DNA of 64,000 nt from an uncultured Saprospiraceae bacterium (GCA_937951615.1 CALFBH010000079.1:37628-101627), one strand, 5' to 3'; positions 9,730-20,145 are shown, numbered from the stretch's first letter. Numbers and translations are program-made. Notes: generated by a model not told the origin, from the letters alone.

Positions 9730-9912
9730 TCATTTTTCAAAACTTTCCTGAAGCCAGATCAATACCTTATTCCAGACTTGATTAAGCGAGGCATTGACGG
9801 TAACCTGTTTATCTATAATCTGATTACTCATTTCAGAAGTTTCGTATTGAGCGAATGTCGTGTTGAGTGAAAATACGAAACAACACAAACAGAGTATATG
9901 CTCAAGCGATAG
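9730..9912 (-). pseudogene. Remnant of a small exported protein gene
   Basis: The minus-strand frame reads LSLEHILCLCCFVFSL, NTTFAQYETSEMSNQ, IIDKQVTVNASL and NQVWNKVLIWLQESFEK, then stops. This looks like a signal peptide ending at FAQ, followed by the first strand and helix of an SRPBCC/START-like domain (VNASLNQVW). No start codon is placed well for the signal peptide. The frame ends after about 35 mature residues, close to a family E repeat, so I read it as a decayed or truncated gene. A short real gene starting at the internal ATG (9831) is a weaker alternative. Confidence 0.35.
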
Positions 9913-9961
9913 GTAAATATGAGTTTGTTTTTTGAATTTGAGTTTGTTTTTGAATTTGAAA

Positions 9962-10618
9962 TCAGCTATTTCCTTTTCTATAATCTGCTAGAAATTTTTC
10001 TAGTCCAATGTCTGTCAATGGATGATTAAGTAAGCCTAGAATAGCTTTGAGTGGAGCAGTTACGACATCTGCGCCCAGTTCGGCACAACTTACAATATGT
10101 AAAGGACTGCGGATAGAAGCGGCAAGAATTTCGGTTTGATAACCGTAGTTGGCGTATATTTCTACCATCTGCGCAATCAATCCTACACCATCCCAGGTAA
10201 TATCATCAATACGACCGATAAATGGAGAGACATAAGTCGCGCCTGCCTTAGCTGCAAGAATCGCCTGCCCTGCTGAAAAGACCAAAGTACAATTGGTACG
10301 AATGCCATTATCAGAAAAATGCTTGAGGGCTTTTACGCCGTCTTTTATCATGGGAACTTTCACCACAATATTTTCATGCAAAGCTGCCAGGTGTTCACCT
10401 TCTTTTACAATGCCTGCAAAATCAGTTGAGATAACTTCAGCACTTACATCGCCGTCCACAATTTCACAAATATCAACATAACGTTTCAGGATATTATTTT
10501 GTCCGGTGACGCCATCTTTTGCCATCAGCGATGGATTTGTGGTCACGCCATCAAGAATCCCAAGTGCATTGGCTTCTTTGATTTCATCTAGGTTTGCAGT
10601 ATCTATAAAAAATTTCAT
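9962..10618 (-). CDS. Fructose-6-phosphate aldolase/transaldolase, small TalC-type
   Basis: A 218-residue TIM-barrel enzyme of the small transaldolase family (TalC/MipB/Fsa), which transfers a dihydroxyacetone unit between sugar phosphates in the pentose phosphate pathway. The N-terminus [13 protein letters not shown] with D6, the TTNPSLMAK strand with N28, and [10 protein letters not shown] with the Schiff-base lysine K87 are all present. Length equals that of the family. Whether it acts as transaldolase or as fructose-6-phosphate aldolase cannot be told from sequence alone, although in genomes lacking a long transaldolase this form usually serves the pentose pathway. Upstream on the same strand lies the SRP RNA gene. 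Confidence 0.93.
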   Translation of the reverse strand: MKFFIDTANLDEIKEANALGILDGVTTNPSLMAKDGVTGQNNILKRYVDICEIVDGDVSAEVISTDFAGIVKEGEHLAALHENIVVKVPMIKDGVKALKHFSDNGIRTNCTLVFSAGQAILAAKAGATYVSPFIGRIDDITWDGVGLIAQMVEIYANYGYQTEILAASIRSPLHIVSCAELGADVVTAPLKAILGLLNHPLTDIGLEKFLADYRKGNS

Positions 10619-10681
10619 ATCTGAACAGTTTGTAAATATTAAGTCTTAAGTAGTTGAAAATGAGGAGCTAAAAAAGAAAAT

Positions 10682-10770
10682 GCAGGACCCATACCAGCTG
10701 CTACAACCTCCTGCCCTTGCTTACTTTCGTACCTGGGGGATTAAGAGGGAGCTAACCGTACAAGCCCTGC
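10682..10770 (-). ncRNA. ffs: Signal recognition particle RNA (small bacterial 4.5S type)
   Basis: Read on the minus strand, the sequence contains CCCAGGTACGAAAGTAAG followed by CAAGGGCAGGAGG. This matches the conserved apical domain of bacterial SRP RNA: a GAAA tetraloop, then the asymmetric AAGCA-type internal loop that binds Ffh. The ends GCAGGGC (5') and GGGTCCTGC (3') pair to close the hairpin, and a T-rich run follows the 3' end. The RNA would direct Ffh and FtsY to nascent membrane proteins. The exact 5' end is uncertain by about ten bases. It sits alone between the transaldolase and glpK genes. Confidence 0.85.
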
Positions 10771-10875
10771 GGGTGCAAAAGTACAAACTTTTATGAAAAA
10801 TGAAAGGAATGAGTGAAAAAAGTTAATGATATAACCTAAATTCATGAATTCAGGTTACATCATTATCCAATAGAT

Positions 10876-12448
<1,573 letters not shown>

Positions 12449-12600
12449 GATTGAGTGTATTGAATAATTATGTTGATTCGTAATTGAATAATTCGTCATT
12501 AAAGGATTCTCAAATATAGGGAAAAATATTACATCAACTATATAGCGGTGAGATTGTGGATATATTTTGTAATTTTATGAAAGAAAAGGTAGTGGTCCCA

Positions 12601-12644
12601 CTAGTTACCAATCAATTACTCAATCAACCAATCACCAACCAATT
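12601..12644 (+). repeat. Family D repeat arm directly before the DUF885 gene
   Basis: CTAGTTACCAATCAATTACT and AACCAATCACCAACCAATT units run exactly up to the ATG at 12645. This C/A-rich arm is related to arrays at 19984-20011, 20146-20364, 31352-31455 and 63407-63486. Confidence 0.75.
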
Positions 12645-14477
12645 ATGAAACACATACTTTTAACAGGACTCTTGTTCTGCATCAGCATCACCGCCTGCAA
12701 AGACCGCACAATGCCTGGCAGCTCAGGCAATGACAGCGAAGAAGTCAAAGCAGCCACGGCAAAAGCCAATGCTTTTTTCGATAAAATTTATGAAGAATCG
12801 CTTGATTTTTCTCCAATGGCACAATCTTATCTTGGTAGAAAAAAAGACAGTGATAAATGGGATGACCTTAGTGAAACTCATTTTGAAAAAGTACAAGAAT
12901 TCAATAAGGATGTGCTGAATCGCCTGGAAAAAGAAGTCGATTATAATGCGCTAAATGATGAAGCAAAACTAAGTTATAAGCTCTTCAAAAAAGGCTATGA
13001 AAACGAGATGGAAGATTATCAATACCGTTATAATGACTATCCGGTTAATCAGATGTTTGGTTTGCATTCGGAAGTGCCTTCTTTCCTGATTAGTATTCAT
13101 AAAATTGATACAGAGGCAGATGCTAAAGCCTACCTTGCTCGACTCAATGGAGTGCCTGCCATGTTTGAGCAACTCAAAACCGGACTTGGAAAGCGGGCGG
13201 ATAATGGCGTCATCCCACCTAAGTTTGTTTTTGGGCGGGTACTGGATGATTGTAAAAATATTATTTCCGGATTTCCATTGGAAAAAACAGAAACCAATAA
13301 TGCCATTTATGCCGATTTTGAAAAGAAAATCAAGGCACTGGAGGATATCGACGATGAAGTGAAAAAAGACCTGATTGGACAATGTGCAACTGCATTAGAA
13401 AAACAAGTCAAACCAGCCTATAAAGGCTTGATTGGCTACCTGAGCGGGTTACAGAAAAAAGCGACCAAAGACGATGGCGTATGGAAATTTAAGAATGGAA
13501 CGGACTATTTTAAAATGCGCCTAAATCGCATCACCACCACCGACCTGACTTCTGATGAAATTCACCAACTCGGACTCGATGAAGTCAAGCGGATTCATGG
13601 TGAAATGGAGACGATTATGAAAAAGACGGGCTTCAAAGGTTCTTTGCAGGATTTCTTCAAATTCATGCGAGAAGATCAGCAGTTTTATTATTCCAATGAT
13701 GAAAAAGGCAAGGCTGCTTATATGAAAAAAGCCACTGCAGTCATTGATGAAATGAAGACGCGCCTGGATGAATTGTTCATCACCAAGCCCAAAGCGGATA
13801 TGGTGGTAAAAGCCGTTGAAAAATACCGTGAAAAATCGGCTGGAAAAGCTTTTTATAATTCGCCTGCGGAAGATGGTTCGCGTCCGGGGACATACTATGC
13901 GAACACCTATAATATGGAGGACATGCCCAAGTATCAGATGGAAGCACTGGCTTATCACGAAGGTATTCCTGGGCACCACATGCAGTTGTCGATTGCACAG
14001 GAAAAAGAGGGCTTGCCGATGTTCCGACGCTTTGGAAGCCACTATACCGCTTATGTGGAAGGTTGGGCATTATACACCGAGTATCTGCCAAAAGAAATTG
14101 GTTTTTATGAAGATCCTTATTCGGATTTTGGTCGATTAGCAATGGAGTTGTGGAGAGCCTGTCGACTGGTCGTCGATACGGGAATCCACTCTAAGAAATG
14201 GACACGCGAAGAGGGTATCAAATACTATTCAAGCAATACGCCGAACTCTATGGGAGATGTGATAAAAATGGTAGAACGCCACATCGTGATGCCTGGACAA
14301 GCCACAGCGTATAAGGTCGGTATGATTAAAATCCTGGAACTGCGGGAAATGGCGAAGGAAAAATTAGGCGATAAATTTGACATCCGTGATTTTCACGAAG
14401 TGGTATTGACCAATGGGGCATTGCCTTTGGATGTTTTGGAAGATTTGGTCGGGGATTATATTGCTTCGAAAAGCTAG
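12645..14477 (+). CDS. DUF885 family lipoprotein, putative zinc peptidase
   Basis: A 610-residue protein with a lipoprotein signal ending in the lipobox SITAC (cysteine 19), so it is probably membrane anchored. The body matches the DUF885 family. Its hallmark HEGIPGHH is at residues 438-445, followed about 30 residues later by YVEGWALYTEYL, which supplies a glutamate. This arrangement resembles a gluzincin metallopeptidase centre, and a peptidase role is inferred from that. The chosen ATG lies just after a family D repeat arm. A strong hairpin terminator follows the stop codon. Substrate unknown. Confidence 0.9.
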   Translation: MKHILLTGLLFCISITACKDRTMPGSSGNDSEEVKAATAKANAFFDKIYEESLDFSPMAQSYLGRKKDSDKWDDLSETHFEKVQEFNKDVLNRLEKEVDYNALNDEAKLSYKLFKKGYENEMEDYQYRYNDYPVNQMFGLHSEVPSFLISIHKIDTEADAKAYLARLNGVPAMFEQLKTGLGKRADNGVIPPKFVFGRVLDDCKNIISGFPLEKTETNNAIYADFEKKIKALEDIDDEVKKDLIGQCATALEKQVKPAYKGLIGYLSGLQKKATKDDGVWKFKNGTDYFKMRLNRITTTDLTSDEIHQLGLDEVKRIHGEMETIMKKTGFKGSLQDFFKFMREDQQFYYSNDEKGKAAYMKKATAVIDEMKTRLDELFITKPKADMVVKAVEKYREKSAGKAFYNSPAEDGSRPGTYYANTYNMEDMPKYQMEALAYHEGIPGHHMQLSIAQEKEGLPMFRRFGSHYTAYVEGWALYTEYLPKEIGFYEDPYSDFGRLAMELWRACRLVVDTGIHSKKWTREEGIKYYSSNTPNSMGDVIKMVERHIVMPGQATAYKVGMIKILELREMAKEKLGDKFDIRDFHEVVLTNGALPLDVLEDLVGDYIASKS

Positions 14478-14484
14478 AAAAATA

Positions 14485-14516
14485 AAAAAGCGTGGAGAGA
14501 AATTTCCACGCTTTTT
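14485..14516. terminator. Intrinsic terminator after the DUF885 gene
   Basis: A 12-bp stem AAAAAGCGTGGA pairs with TCCACGCTTTTT around an 8-base loop. The A and T tracts make it work in both directions, serving the DUF885 gene on the plus strand and ending whatever remained of the converging barrel gene. Confidence 0.85.
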
Positions 14517-14524
14517 GATTGAAA

Positions 14525-14857
14525 TTAAAAGTAAAAAGATGTTCCAAATCTTAATTGATTGGTCTTGAATATAATAAACTTGTTAGAAATTAAAGTTTCA
14601 AAATACTGCGTTTGCTGTTTTGGCATATTTTGGTAGGAAACGAAAAAATTAAAGTGCTGACCAAAAGAACTGTGTAATTGTAAATCGTATCCTGCGCCTA
14701 ACTTGGCTAAACCGATAGAATTGGTACTAAATTTCGGACCTGTTATTTCTGAGTTCAAACCTACATTGAAATTAAACCCAACTGCTGCTGACAATTTAAA
14801 AAACTTTGAATTGCCGTAAAGCTGAGTCTTGAATAAAGGAGCGAAAATGTTATCAAT
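14525..14857 (-). pseudogene. 5'-truncated outer-membrane beta-barrel protein remnant
   Basis: The open frame encodes about 110 residues beginning IDNIFAPLFKTQLYGNSKFF and ending LRFGTSFYF. Alternating hydrophobic strands (VGFNFNVGL, AGYDLQLH, FNFFVSYQ, NQLRFGTSFYF) and a terminal phenylalanine are typical of the last strands of an outer-membrane barrel. There is no start codon or signal peptide at the upstream end, where a TAA closes the frame at 14858-14860. An internal ATG would give only 89 residues, too few for a barrel. It abuts another truncated gene head to head. Confidence 0.55.
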
Positions 14858-14871
14858 TTATTCCTTCTATT

Positions 14872-15815
14872 TTGAATAAGACTAAGAAATCACTTGAGAC
14901 ATCTCCACTAAGAAATCAGAAATATTATTATCATTCTTATCTATTGGAAGAAATGGAATATTACTTAAGTACATTAATGCGAAATCGATCTGTCAAAAAC
15001 AATACTCAATCACTTTTAGATAAGATACATTACTATGTACTTATGATTTTGAGTCGGTATTACTCTGCTGCCATTAGTAGAGAAATTGCCCTTAAAATTA
15101 AATATAAATATCCCTTTCTGCCGACCATCAAGCAGAGCTTTGCTCAAAAAGATTTGGATTTACCTCCGGTATTGAAAATCTATTATCATAATTTTTCTCT
15201 TTTACAAGAACACGGCAATACCGAACATTACTATGAGATGAAAAATAGTTTTTTTGAAAATATAGAGCAATTCGATTATGTCGATCAAAGACGATTTATT
15301 AATTATATGCTTAATCACTGCACATTGTTTACTAAAAACAATATTGAAGAATTTGTTTATGAAAAACATATTTTACTCCGAAAAGGGCTAGAATTGAAAG
15401 TGTGGGAAATTGGAAGTTATTTCCCGCCACAGCTTTTTAGGTCATTAGAAGCAAAAGTGATTTCATTCACTATTTAAATGCCAAATTTTTACTCCTGAAA
15501 ATTTATTATGAACGGGATAAACTAAGTATGGATAATATAGATACACATCCATTGAACGGTTTAGTCGAGTCTATCCGGCTACACTTAATAGAAAGCAGAA
15601 ATACTAATCTTTCCCAAAAAAATAAAATGTCTTACAATAATTTCATCAAGATATTTAAGCGCATTTTGTCTCGCTATAAAACGAATGCATTTGGGAGTAT
15701 ATCTCAAAATACTACCGATAGTCTAATAGAAGATATCGAAAACACAAATCCTTTAATGGAAAGAGAATGGCTAAAACAAATCACATTGAACTTAAAGACA
15801 AGCTTAAACCAATAA
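14872..15815 (+). pseudogene. Disrupted hypothetical protein gene (frameshifted, ends missing)
   Basis: Two reading frames belong together. The first runs to a stop at 15475-15477 (product KYYYHSYLLEEMEYY...EIGSYFPPQLF...) with only a TTG start. The second frame is open from about 15441, reads HYLNAKFLLLKIYYERDKL across the first frame's stop and ends at 15815. A TAG at 15438 closes the second frame just before the overlap, so the switch must lie between about 15441 and 15477. The helical, tyrosine-rich style suggests an alpha-solenoid (TPR-like) protein. From memory, intact relatives have a further repeat segment between these parts, so an internal deletion is likely but unverified. The function is unknown. 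Confidence 0.55.
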
Positions 15816-15886
15816 TTTATTTTAAGTTTCCTTTAAGTTATACTCAACTTTCTCCTCCAAAAACCGTTTTTAATAAGTGAAAGCCG

Positions 15887-15894
15887 TAAATTTG
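15887..15894 (+). promoter_or_regulatory. Candidate Bacteroidota -7 box TAAATTTG
   Basis: TAAATTTG fits the TAnnTTTG consensus of the Bacteroidota primary sigma factor and lies 18 bases before the ATG at 15913. A clear TTTG -33 element was not found. Confidence 0.4.
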
Positions 15895-15912
15895 CATTGA
15901 AAATAATACATC

Positions 15913-16194
15913 ATGACGATTCGTAATTTGTTAAAGTGGGGTAAAATATCAGCCATAGTGCTATTAATTCTCGTATTATCTAATATGAGTATGGATGCAC
16001 AATGCTCTATGTGTAGAGCAGCTGTAGAAACAGGCGGGGAAGGCGATGGACTGAATAAAGGCATTCTGTATTTACTCCTGGCACCTTATACGGTGGCTAT
16101 GGGACTGGCTTATGTGTGGTGGAAAAATAGACGGAGAATGGATAATGAAATTCAGAGTCAGGAACTAAAAGACTTATTGGACGATATTAATTAG
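15913..16194 (+). CDS. Small membrane protein with a CSMCR motif
   Basis: A 93-residue protein with an N-terminal signal or anchor (residues 12-30), the motif QCSMCRAAVET at about 34-44, a second transmembrane segment (about 56-74) and an acidic C-terminal tail ending ELKDLLDDIN. Small Bacteroidota proteins with this CxxC layout are conserved, but I cannot name a function. The two cysteines in a CxxC pair could bind metal or form a disulfide on the periplasmic side. A -7 box precedes it and a terminator follows, so it is probably a single-gene unit. Confidence 0.8.
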   Translation: MTIRNLLKWGKISAIVLLILVLSNMSMDAQCSMCRAAVETGGEGDGLNKGILYLLLAPYTVAMGLAYVWWKNRRRMDNEIQSQELKDLLDDIN

Positions 16195-16214
16195 ATTTTT
16201 TCTATTGAAATGAG

Positions 16215-16253
16215 AAAGGGCAATATCGTTTTCAGCGGTCTTGCCCTTTTTTT
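16215..16253. terminator. Intrinsic terminator after the small membrane protein gene
   Basis: AAAGGGCAA (16215-16223) pairs with TTGCCCTTT (16241-16249), followed by a run of T residues, 18 bases after the stop codon. Confidence 0.85.
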
Positions 16254-16439
16254 ATTTGGCAAAATTTGCGACAAACCACAAATTTTATACCGAAAACCAA
16301 CCTTTTTCAAATTTTTGACGTCTATACTAATGGAATACAAAAGATAAATAACTGACATTCACAATGAGTAATATTTAAACAGGTGAAATTGGAGGCTAAA
16401 CCAATAACACCTTATTAAAACAAAGGAAACATCAATACC

Positions 16440-16784
16440 ATGACCTATTCAATTCAAGAACAGCAGGAAATTCAAGTACTCGAAGTCGATAACCTAATTA
16501 GTGAGTTTGACAACAGAGAAATTCTGCGAGAAGTCATTGAACTTATCGAAGATGGAGCAAATCGCTTTATCATCGACTTGGAAAAATTAGAATTCCTAAA
16601 CAGTGCAGGATTAAACTTCCTTATCTCTGTACTGACCCGCTCGCGAAATGCCGGCGGCGACACGATTATTGCCAACGTAAGTGAAGAGGCATCCCGACTT
16701 TTAGTCATCACTAAGCTCAAACAGGTATTTACCACAGCTACTTCTGTAGCTTCTGCAAAAGAAATGTTTGCCAAGTTGGTATAG
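16440..16784 (+). CDS. STAS-domain protein, anti-sigma factor antagonist type
   Basis: A 114-residue single STAS domain, the size of SpoIIAA-like anti-anti-sigma factors. The helix-loop LEFLNSAGLNFLISVL holds the serine (S55) that is phosphorylated in this family by a cognate serine kinase to release binding. Such proteins act by partner switching, sequestering an anti-sigma factor or a regulatory kinase. No kinase, phosphatase or sigma factor gene is adjacent, so its partner is elsewhere. It is followed by purA on the same strand after 86 bases, which may or may not mean co-transcription. Confidence 0.92.
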   Translation: MTYSIQEQQEIQVLEVDNLISEFDNREILREVIELIEDGANRFIIDLEKLEFLNSAGLNFLISVLTRSRNAGGDTIIANVSEEASRLLVITKLKQVFTTATSVASAKEMFAKLV

Positions 16785-16870
16785 AAGTCCGCCATTATCC
16801 GTAATTTTAAGCTTTAAAACAGCATGGCTATTTTCATGCTGGTATTTTTACACATTTCGGATAAAAAATA

Positions 16871-18157
16871 ATGGCAGTAGATGTGATTCTCGGACTCCAA
16901 TGGGGAGACGAAGGAAAAGGCAAAATAGTGGATTACCTCGCAGGTAATTACGATATAGTCGCTCGTTTTCAGGGCGGTCCCAATGCAGGACATACCCTCA
17001 AATTTGACGGCAAAAAATTTGTTTTGCATATCATTCCATCAGGAGTCTTCCGTGAAGGAATCATGAACCTCATCGGCAATGGCGTTGTCATTGACCCTGT
17101 TATCCTCAAAAAAGAACTGGAAGGTCTGACGGTAGCAGGTGTTGATTATAAAAAATGCCTGCTCGTTGCCAAAAAAGCTCACCTGATATTACCTACACAT
17201 CGTTTATTGGACAAAGCATCCGAAGTCGCTAAAGGTCAACAGAAAATTGGTTCTACACTTAAAGGTATCGGGCCGACTTATATGGATAAGACTGGGCGAA
17301 ACGGTTTGCGGGTAGGGGATACCTTCACGCCATCTTTCCGTGAAAAATACGAGGCTTTACGCGATAAGCACCTGCAATTACTCAAGATTTATCCAGAGAT
17401 TGAGTATGATTTGGAAAGCCTTGAAGCACAGTGGTTTGATAGCATTAAGACCTTACATGAACTTCCTGCCGTTAATGGAGAATATTATATCAATAAGGCA
17501 TTGGATTGTGGTAAAAAGGTACTGGCAGAAGGTGCCCAAGGCTCCATGCTGGATATAGATTTTGGCACCTATCCTTATGTCACTTCGTCGAATACAATCA
17601 CAGCAGGAGTTTGTACAGGTTTAGGTATTGCACCACAGAAAATAGGGGAGGTTATTGGTATTACAAAAGCTTATTGCACCCGTGTAGGAGGCGGACCATT
17701 TCCGACAGAACTCCTCAATGGAATGGGCGAAGAATTGCGTCGGGTCGGACAAGAATTTGGTGCGACGACTGGTCGGCCACGCCGCTGTGGTTGGATTGAT
17801 TTGCCAGCCTTGGAATATACGATTATGCTGAATGGAGTAACTCAACTGGTCATCACCAAGATAGATGTGATGAATGACTTTGAGGAAGTTAAAGCAGCTA
17901 CCCGTTATCGTTATGATGGAAAAGAACATGCACATCTGCCCTACGATTTGGGAAGCACAAAGGTTGAACCTATTTACGAAACCCATAATGGCTGGATGAC
18001 TTCCTTAGAGCATGTGAATAGTTTTCATGATTTTCCTAAACCCATCAAAAGTTATCTTAAAACGCTAGAAATGTTTCTTAAAGTACCGATTACTATGGTG
18101 TCTGTGGGACCAGAGCGTCAACAATTGGTGTTGCGGGAGGTTAAAGTTGAGGCTTAG
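16871..18157 (+). CDS. purA: Adenylosuccinate synthetase PurA
   Basis: Joins IMP and aspartate using GTP to form adenylosuccinate, the first committed step to AMP. The 428-residue protein has the GTP-binding loop GDEGKGK (12-18) with catalytic D13, the NAGHT motif with H40, the IMP-binding GPTYMDKTGRNGLRVGD segment and TTGRPRRCGWID. Length and motif order are those of the family, and the start is unambiguous. It is the last gene of a short plus-strand stretch and converges with hldD. Confidence 0.98.
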   Translation: MAVDVILGLQWGDEGKGKIVDYLAGNYDIVARFQGGPNAGHTLKFDGKKFVLHIIPSGVFREGIMNLIGNGVVIDPVILKKELEGLTVAGVDYKKCLLVAKKAHLILPTHRLLDKASEVAKGQQKIGSTLKGIGPTYMDKTGRNGLRVGDTFTPSFREKYEALRDKHLQLLKIYPEIEYDLESLEAQWFDSIKTLHELPAVNGEYYINKALDCGKKVLAEGAQGSMLDIDFGTYPYVTSSNTITAGVCTGLGIAPQKIGEVIGITKAYCTRVGGGPFPTELLNGMGEELRRVGQEFGATTGRPRRCGWIDLPALEYTIMLNGVTQLVITKIDVMNDFEEVKAATRYRYDGKEHAHLPYDLGSTKVEPIYETHNGWMTSLEHVNSFHDFPKPIKSYLKTLEMFLKVPITMVSVGPERQQLVLREVKVEA

Positions 18158-18197
18158 CGGATCAATTGTGGGATTATTAAAATAAGATAAAATATTC

Positions 18198-19166
18198 TTA
18201 GAAATAAGAATTGTCATTCAAATACTGACTGACATATTCCCCAATACCATCTTCTAAAGAGGAAAATGGATTGTCATACCCAATACCCATCAATTTCCCC
18301 ATTTTCGCTTCCGTAAAATACTGATAAGTAGCCCGAATATCCACAGGCGTATCTATAAAACTGATATTGGGCGAAAGCCCCATTGCCAGAAAAGTATGGC
18401 TGGCTAAATCCAGAAAAGTACGTGCCTTTCCTGTACCGAGGTTATAAATGCCACTATGTTTTTGCTGCGCCATCAAAAATGCACAAACCTTCACCACATC
18501 TTTCACATAAATAAAATCACGCTGCTGGTGTCCATCCTGGATGCCCGATTTATGAGAACGAAACAACTTCATTTCCCCGGTCTTTTTTACCTGATGATAA
18601 CAATGATAAATCACCGAAGCCATCCGTCCTTTGTGGTATTCATTCGGCCCGTAAACATTGAAAAATTTCAGTCCTGACCAAAAAGGTGGGGGAGTGCTTT
18701 GGGCTAAAGCCCATTTGTCGAAATCGTTTTTGGAATGTCCATAAGGGTTAAGCGGCTGGAGCTTTGGAGGGAGGTCATGCGCATCCGAATAGCCCAATGC
18801 ACCATCCCCATAAGTAGCCGCACTAGAAGCATAGACGAGTGGGATTTGATGCTTTACGCAAATTTGCCAAACCGTTTTACTATAATCCAAATTCAGTCGA
18901 TTAAACAAAGGAACATCCATCTCAGTCGTATCCGTCCTAGCACCAAGATGAAAAACAAAACGAATATCCTCAGCATTTTCCGCCAGCCAGGATTCAATAA
19001 ACACAGTCCTATCCACCTGTACCCGAAATGATTTATTATCAAGATTCAAATTCTTATCTGCCCGACCAAAATTATCCACCAAAACAAGGTCGCTATGCCC
19101 CAGCTCATTCAAATGACGAACCAGACAACTTCCAATAAAGCCCGCAGCACCAGTAATTATTATCAT
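18198..19166 (-). CDS. hldD: ADP-L-glycero-D-manno-heptose 6-epimerase HldD
   Basis: An extended short-chain dehydrogenase of 322 residues that epimerises ADP-D-glycero-D-manno-heptose to the L-glycero form for lipopolysaccharide core. It shows the NADP-binding TGAAGFIGS loop at the N-terminus, the catalytic Y in NPYGHSKNDFDKW (YxxxK), FNVYGPNEYHKG and HQQRDFIYVKD, all typical of HldD. The frame is open much further upstream, but that extension only translates repeat arrays. The start is the ATG at 19166 (product MIIITGAAGFIG). Partner hld genes are not in the window. Confidence 0.93.
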   Translation of the reverse strand: MIIITGAAGFIGSCLVRHLNELGHSDLVLVDNFGRADKNLNLDNKSFRVQVDRTVFIESWLAENAEDIRFVFHLGARTDTTEMDVPLFNRLNLDYSKTVWQICVKHQIPLVYASSAATYGDGALGYSDAHDLPPKLQPLNPYGHSKNDFDKWALAQSTPPPFWSGLKFFNVYGPNEYHKGRMASVIYHCYHQVKKTGEMKLFRSHKSGIQDGHQQRDFIYVKDVVKVCAFLMAQQKHSGIYNLGTGKARTFLDLASHTFLAMGLSPNISFIDTPVDIRATYQYFTEAKMGKLMGIGYDNPFSSLEDGIGEYVSQYLNDNSYF

Positions 19167-19236
19167 ATTGTTTTGATTGTGTTGTGGTGTTGATGTGTTG
19201 TAGTGTTGTAGTGTTGATGTGTTGTAGTGTTGATGT
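19167..19236 (-). repeat. Family A repeat arm in the hldD leader
   Basis: On the hldD strand the leader consists of CAACACTACAACACATC and CAACACCACAACACAATC units ending a few bases before the ATG. No central mini-hairpin is present. It is fused to the CCCGCAA heptamer array on its distal side. Confidence 0.8.
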
Positions 19237-19351
19237 AACTCGCAACTCGCAACCCCGCAACTCGCAACCCGCAACCCGCAACCCGCAACTCGCCAACTCG
19301 CAACCCGCAACCCGCAACCCGCAACCCGCAACCCGCCAACTCGCAACTCGC
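19237..19351 (-). repeat. Heptamer array (GGGTTGC/GAGTTGC) with a G-quadruplex motif
   Basis: Tandem 7-base units, CCCGCAA or CTCGCAA on the plus strand, fill the gap between the cytochrome oxidase gene stop and the hldD leader. At 19304-19334 five CCC runs are spaced by exactly four bases. The minus strand (the strand of both flanking genes) thus has five GGG runs with TTGC loops, a canonical intramolecular G-quadruplex pattern. Confidence 0.85.
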
Positions 19352-19978
19352 CTAGCCCAAAACTACCCGAATCATTTTCATCAACAAAAAGAAGACCACC
19401 AAATAAATCCAAAGCCCATCCAGAAAATGCCAATACATCGTCAATAAACGAAGTTTAAGCCGCTTCTCTGGGTCAGAAAAATAAACCATCACACTTACCG
19501 GCTCCTTCATCCGTTTGAGAGCAGTCCGAATAAACAAAACCAAAAAGGGCAGACCACCAATAACGTGCAAAAAATGCAAACCTGAAATGATATACAAATA
19601 GCCCGTAGAAGGATTATCACTCGCCAACATCCCTTCCCGAGACATATACATCCATGCCGCAATTTGAGCCACCATAAACAACAGCGTCACCACCAGGGTA
19701 TACATCAAAGAACGCGTATAAGCCTCCGTATCATCTGCCAGATAAGCCCGATTTGCCCGAACAATCAGCCAACTACTCAGCAGGAGCAAAACAGTATTAA
19801 ACACAAAAATATAAGGCGGAATAATCGTCGCTATATCATGATTGATAATCTGATACAGGTAAGCAAAAGTCACCCCAAGAAACAACGCAGACATACTGCC
19901 CATCGACAAATACATCAAAATTTTGTACGGATGTACCTGAAATAATTGTTCCCTGTCTGCTGGTATATGTTCTTGCAT
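19352..19978 (-). CDS. Cytochrome c oxidase subunit III family protein
   Basis: A 208-residue integral membrane protein with five predicted transmembrane helices. Family signatures are GLHFLHVIGGL and the C-terminal YWHFLDGLWIYLVVFF. Subunit III stabilises the heme-copper oxidase and its proton entry region. The catalytic subunit I and subunit II genes are not in the window, so this is a solitary copy. The product ends IRVVLG directly before the heptamer array. Whether it belongs to an aa3-type or another heme-copper oxidase cannot be decided here. Confidence 0.9.
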   Translation of the reverse strand: MQEHIPADREQLFQVHPYKILMYLSMGSMSALFLGVTFAYLYQIINHDIATIIPPYIFVFNTVLLLLSSWLIVRANRAYLADDTEAYTRSLMYTLVVTLLFMVAQIAAWMYMSREGMLASDNPSTGYLYIISGLHFLHVIGGLPFLVLFIRTALKRMKEPVSVMVYFSDPEKRLKLRLLTMYWHFLDGLWIYLVVFFLLMKMIRVVLG

Positions 19979-19983
19979 AATCT

Positions 19984-20011
19984 ATTGATTGGTGATTGGT
20001 TGATTAATGAA
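19984..20011 (-). repeat. Family D repeat arm before the subunit III gene
   Basis: On the gene strand TTAATCAACCAATCACCAAT units stop six bases before the ATG at 19978. The complementary, opposite-facing arm is the long array 20146-20364. Confidence 0.7.
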
Positions 20012-20145
20012 TAGTGTGTTATTTACTGTACACCTATCTGGAAACAGCTATACTGCAAATCTGTTCAAAAAGAACCCTAAAAACCTTAGTGACCCTTTTC
20101 CAATGGCTATTGGGGTCAATGGTTCAAAAATACGCCCCGATGCGC

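Noticed and set aside
19184..19447. Plus-strand frame rich in RNSQPATRNPQ
   Set aside because: It translates the heptamer array in the antisense direction to hldD and the oxidase gene.
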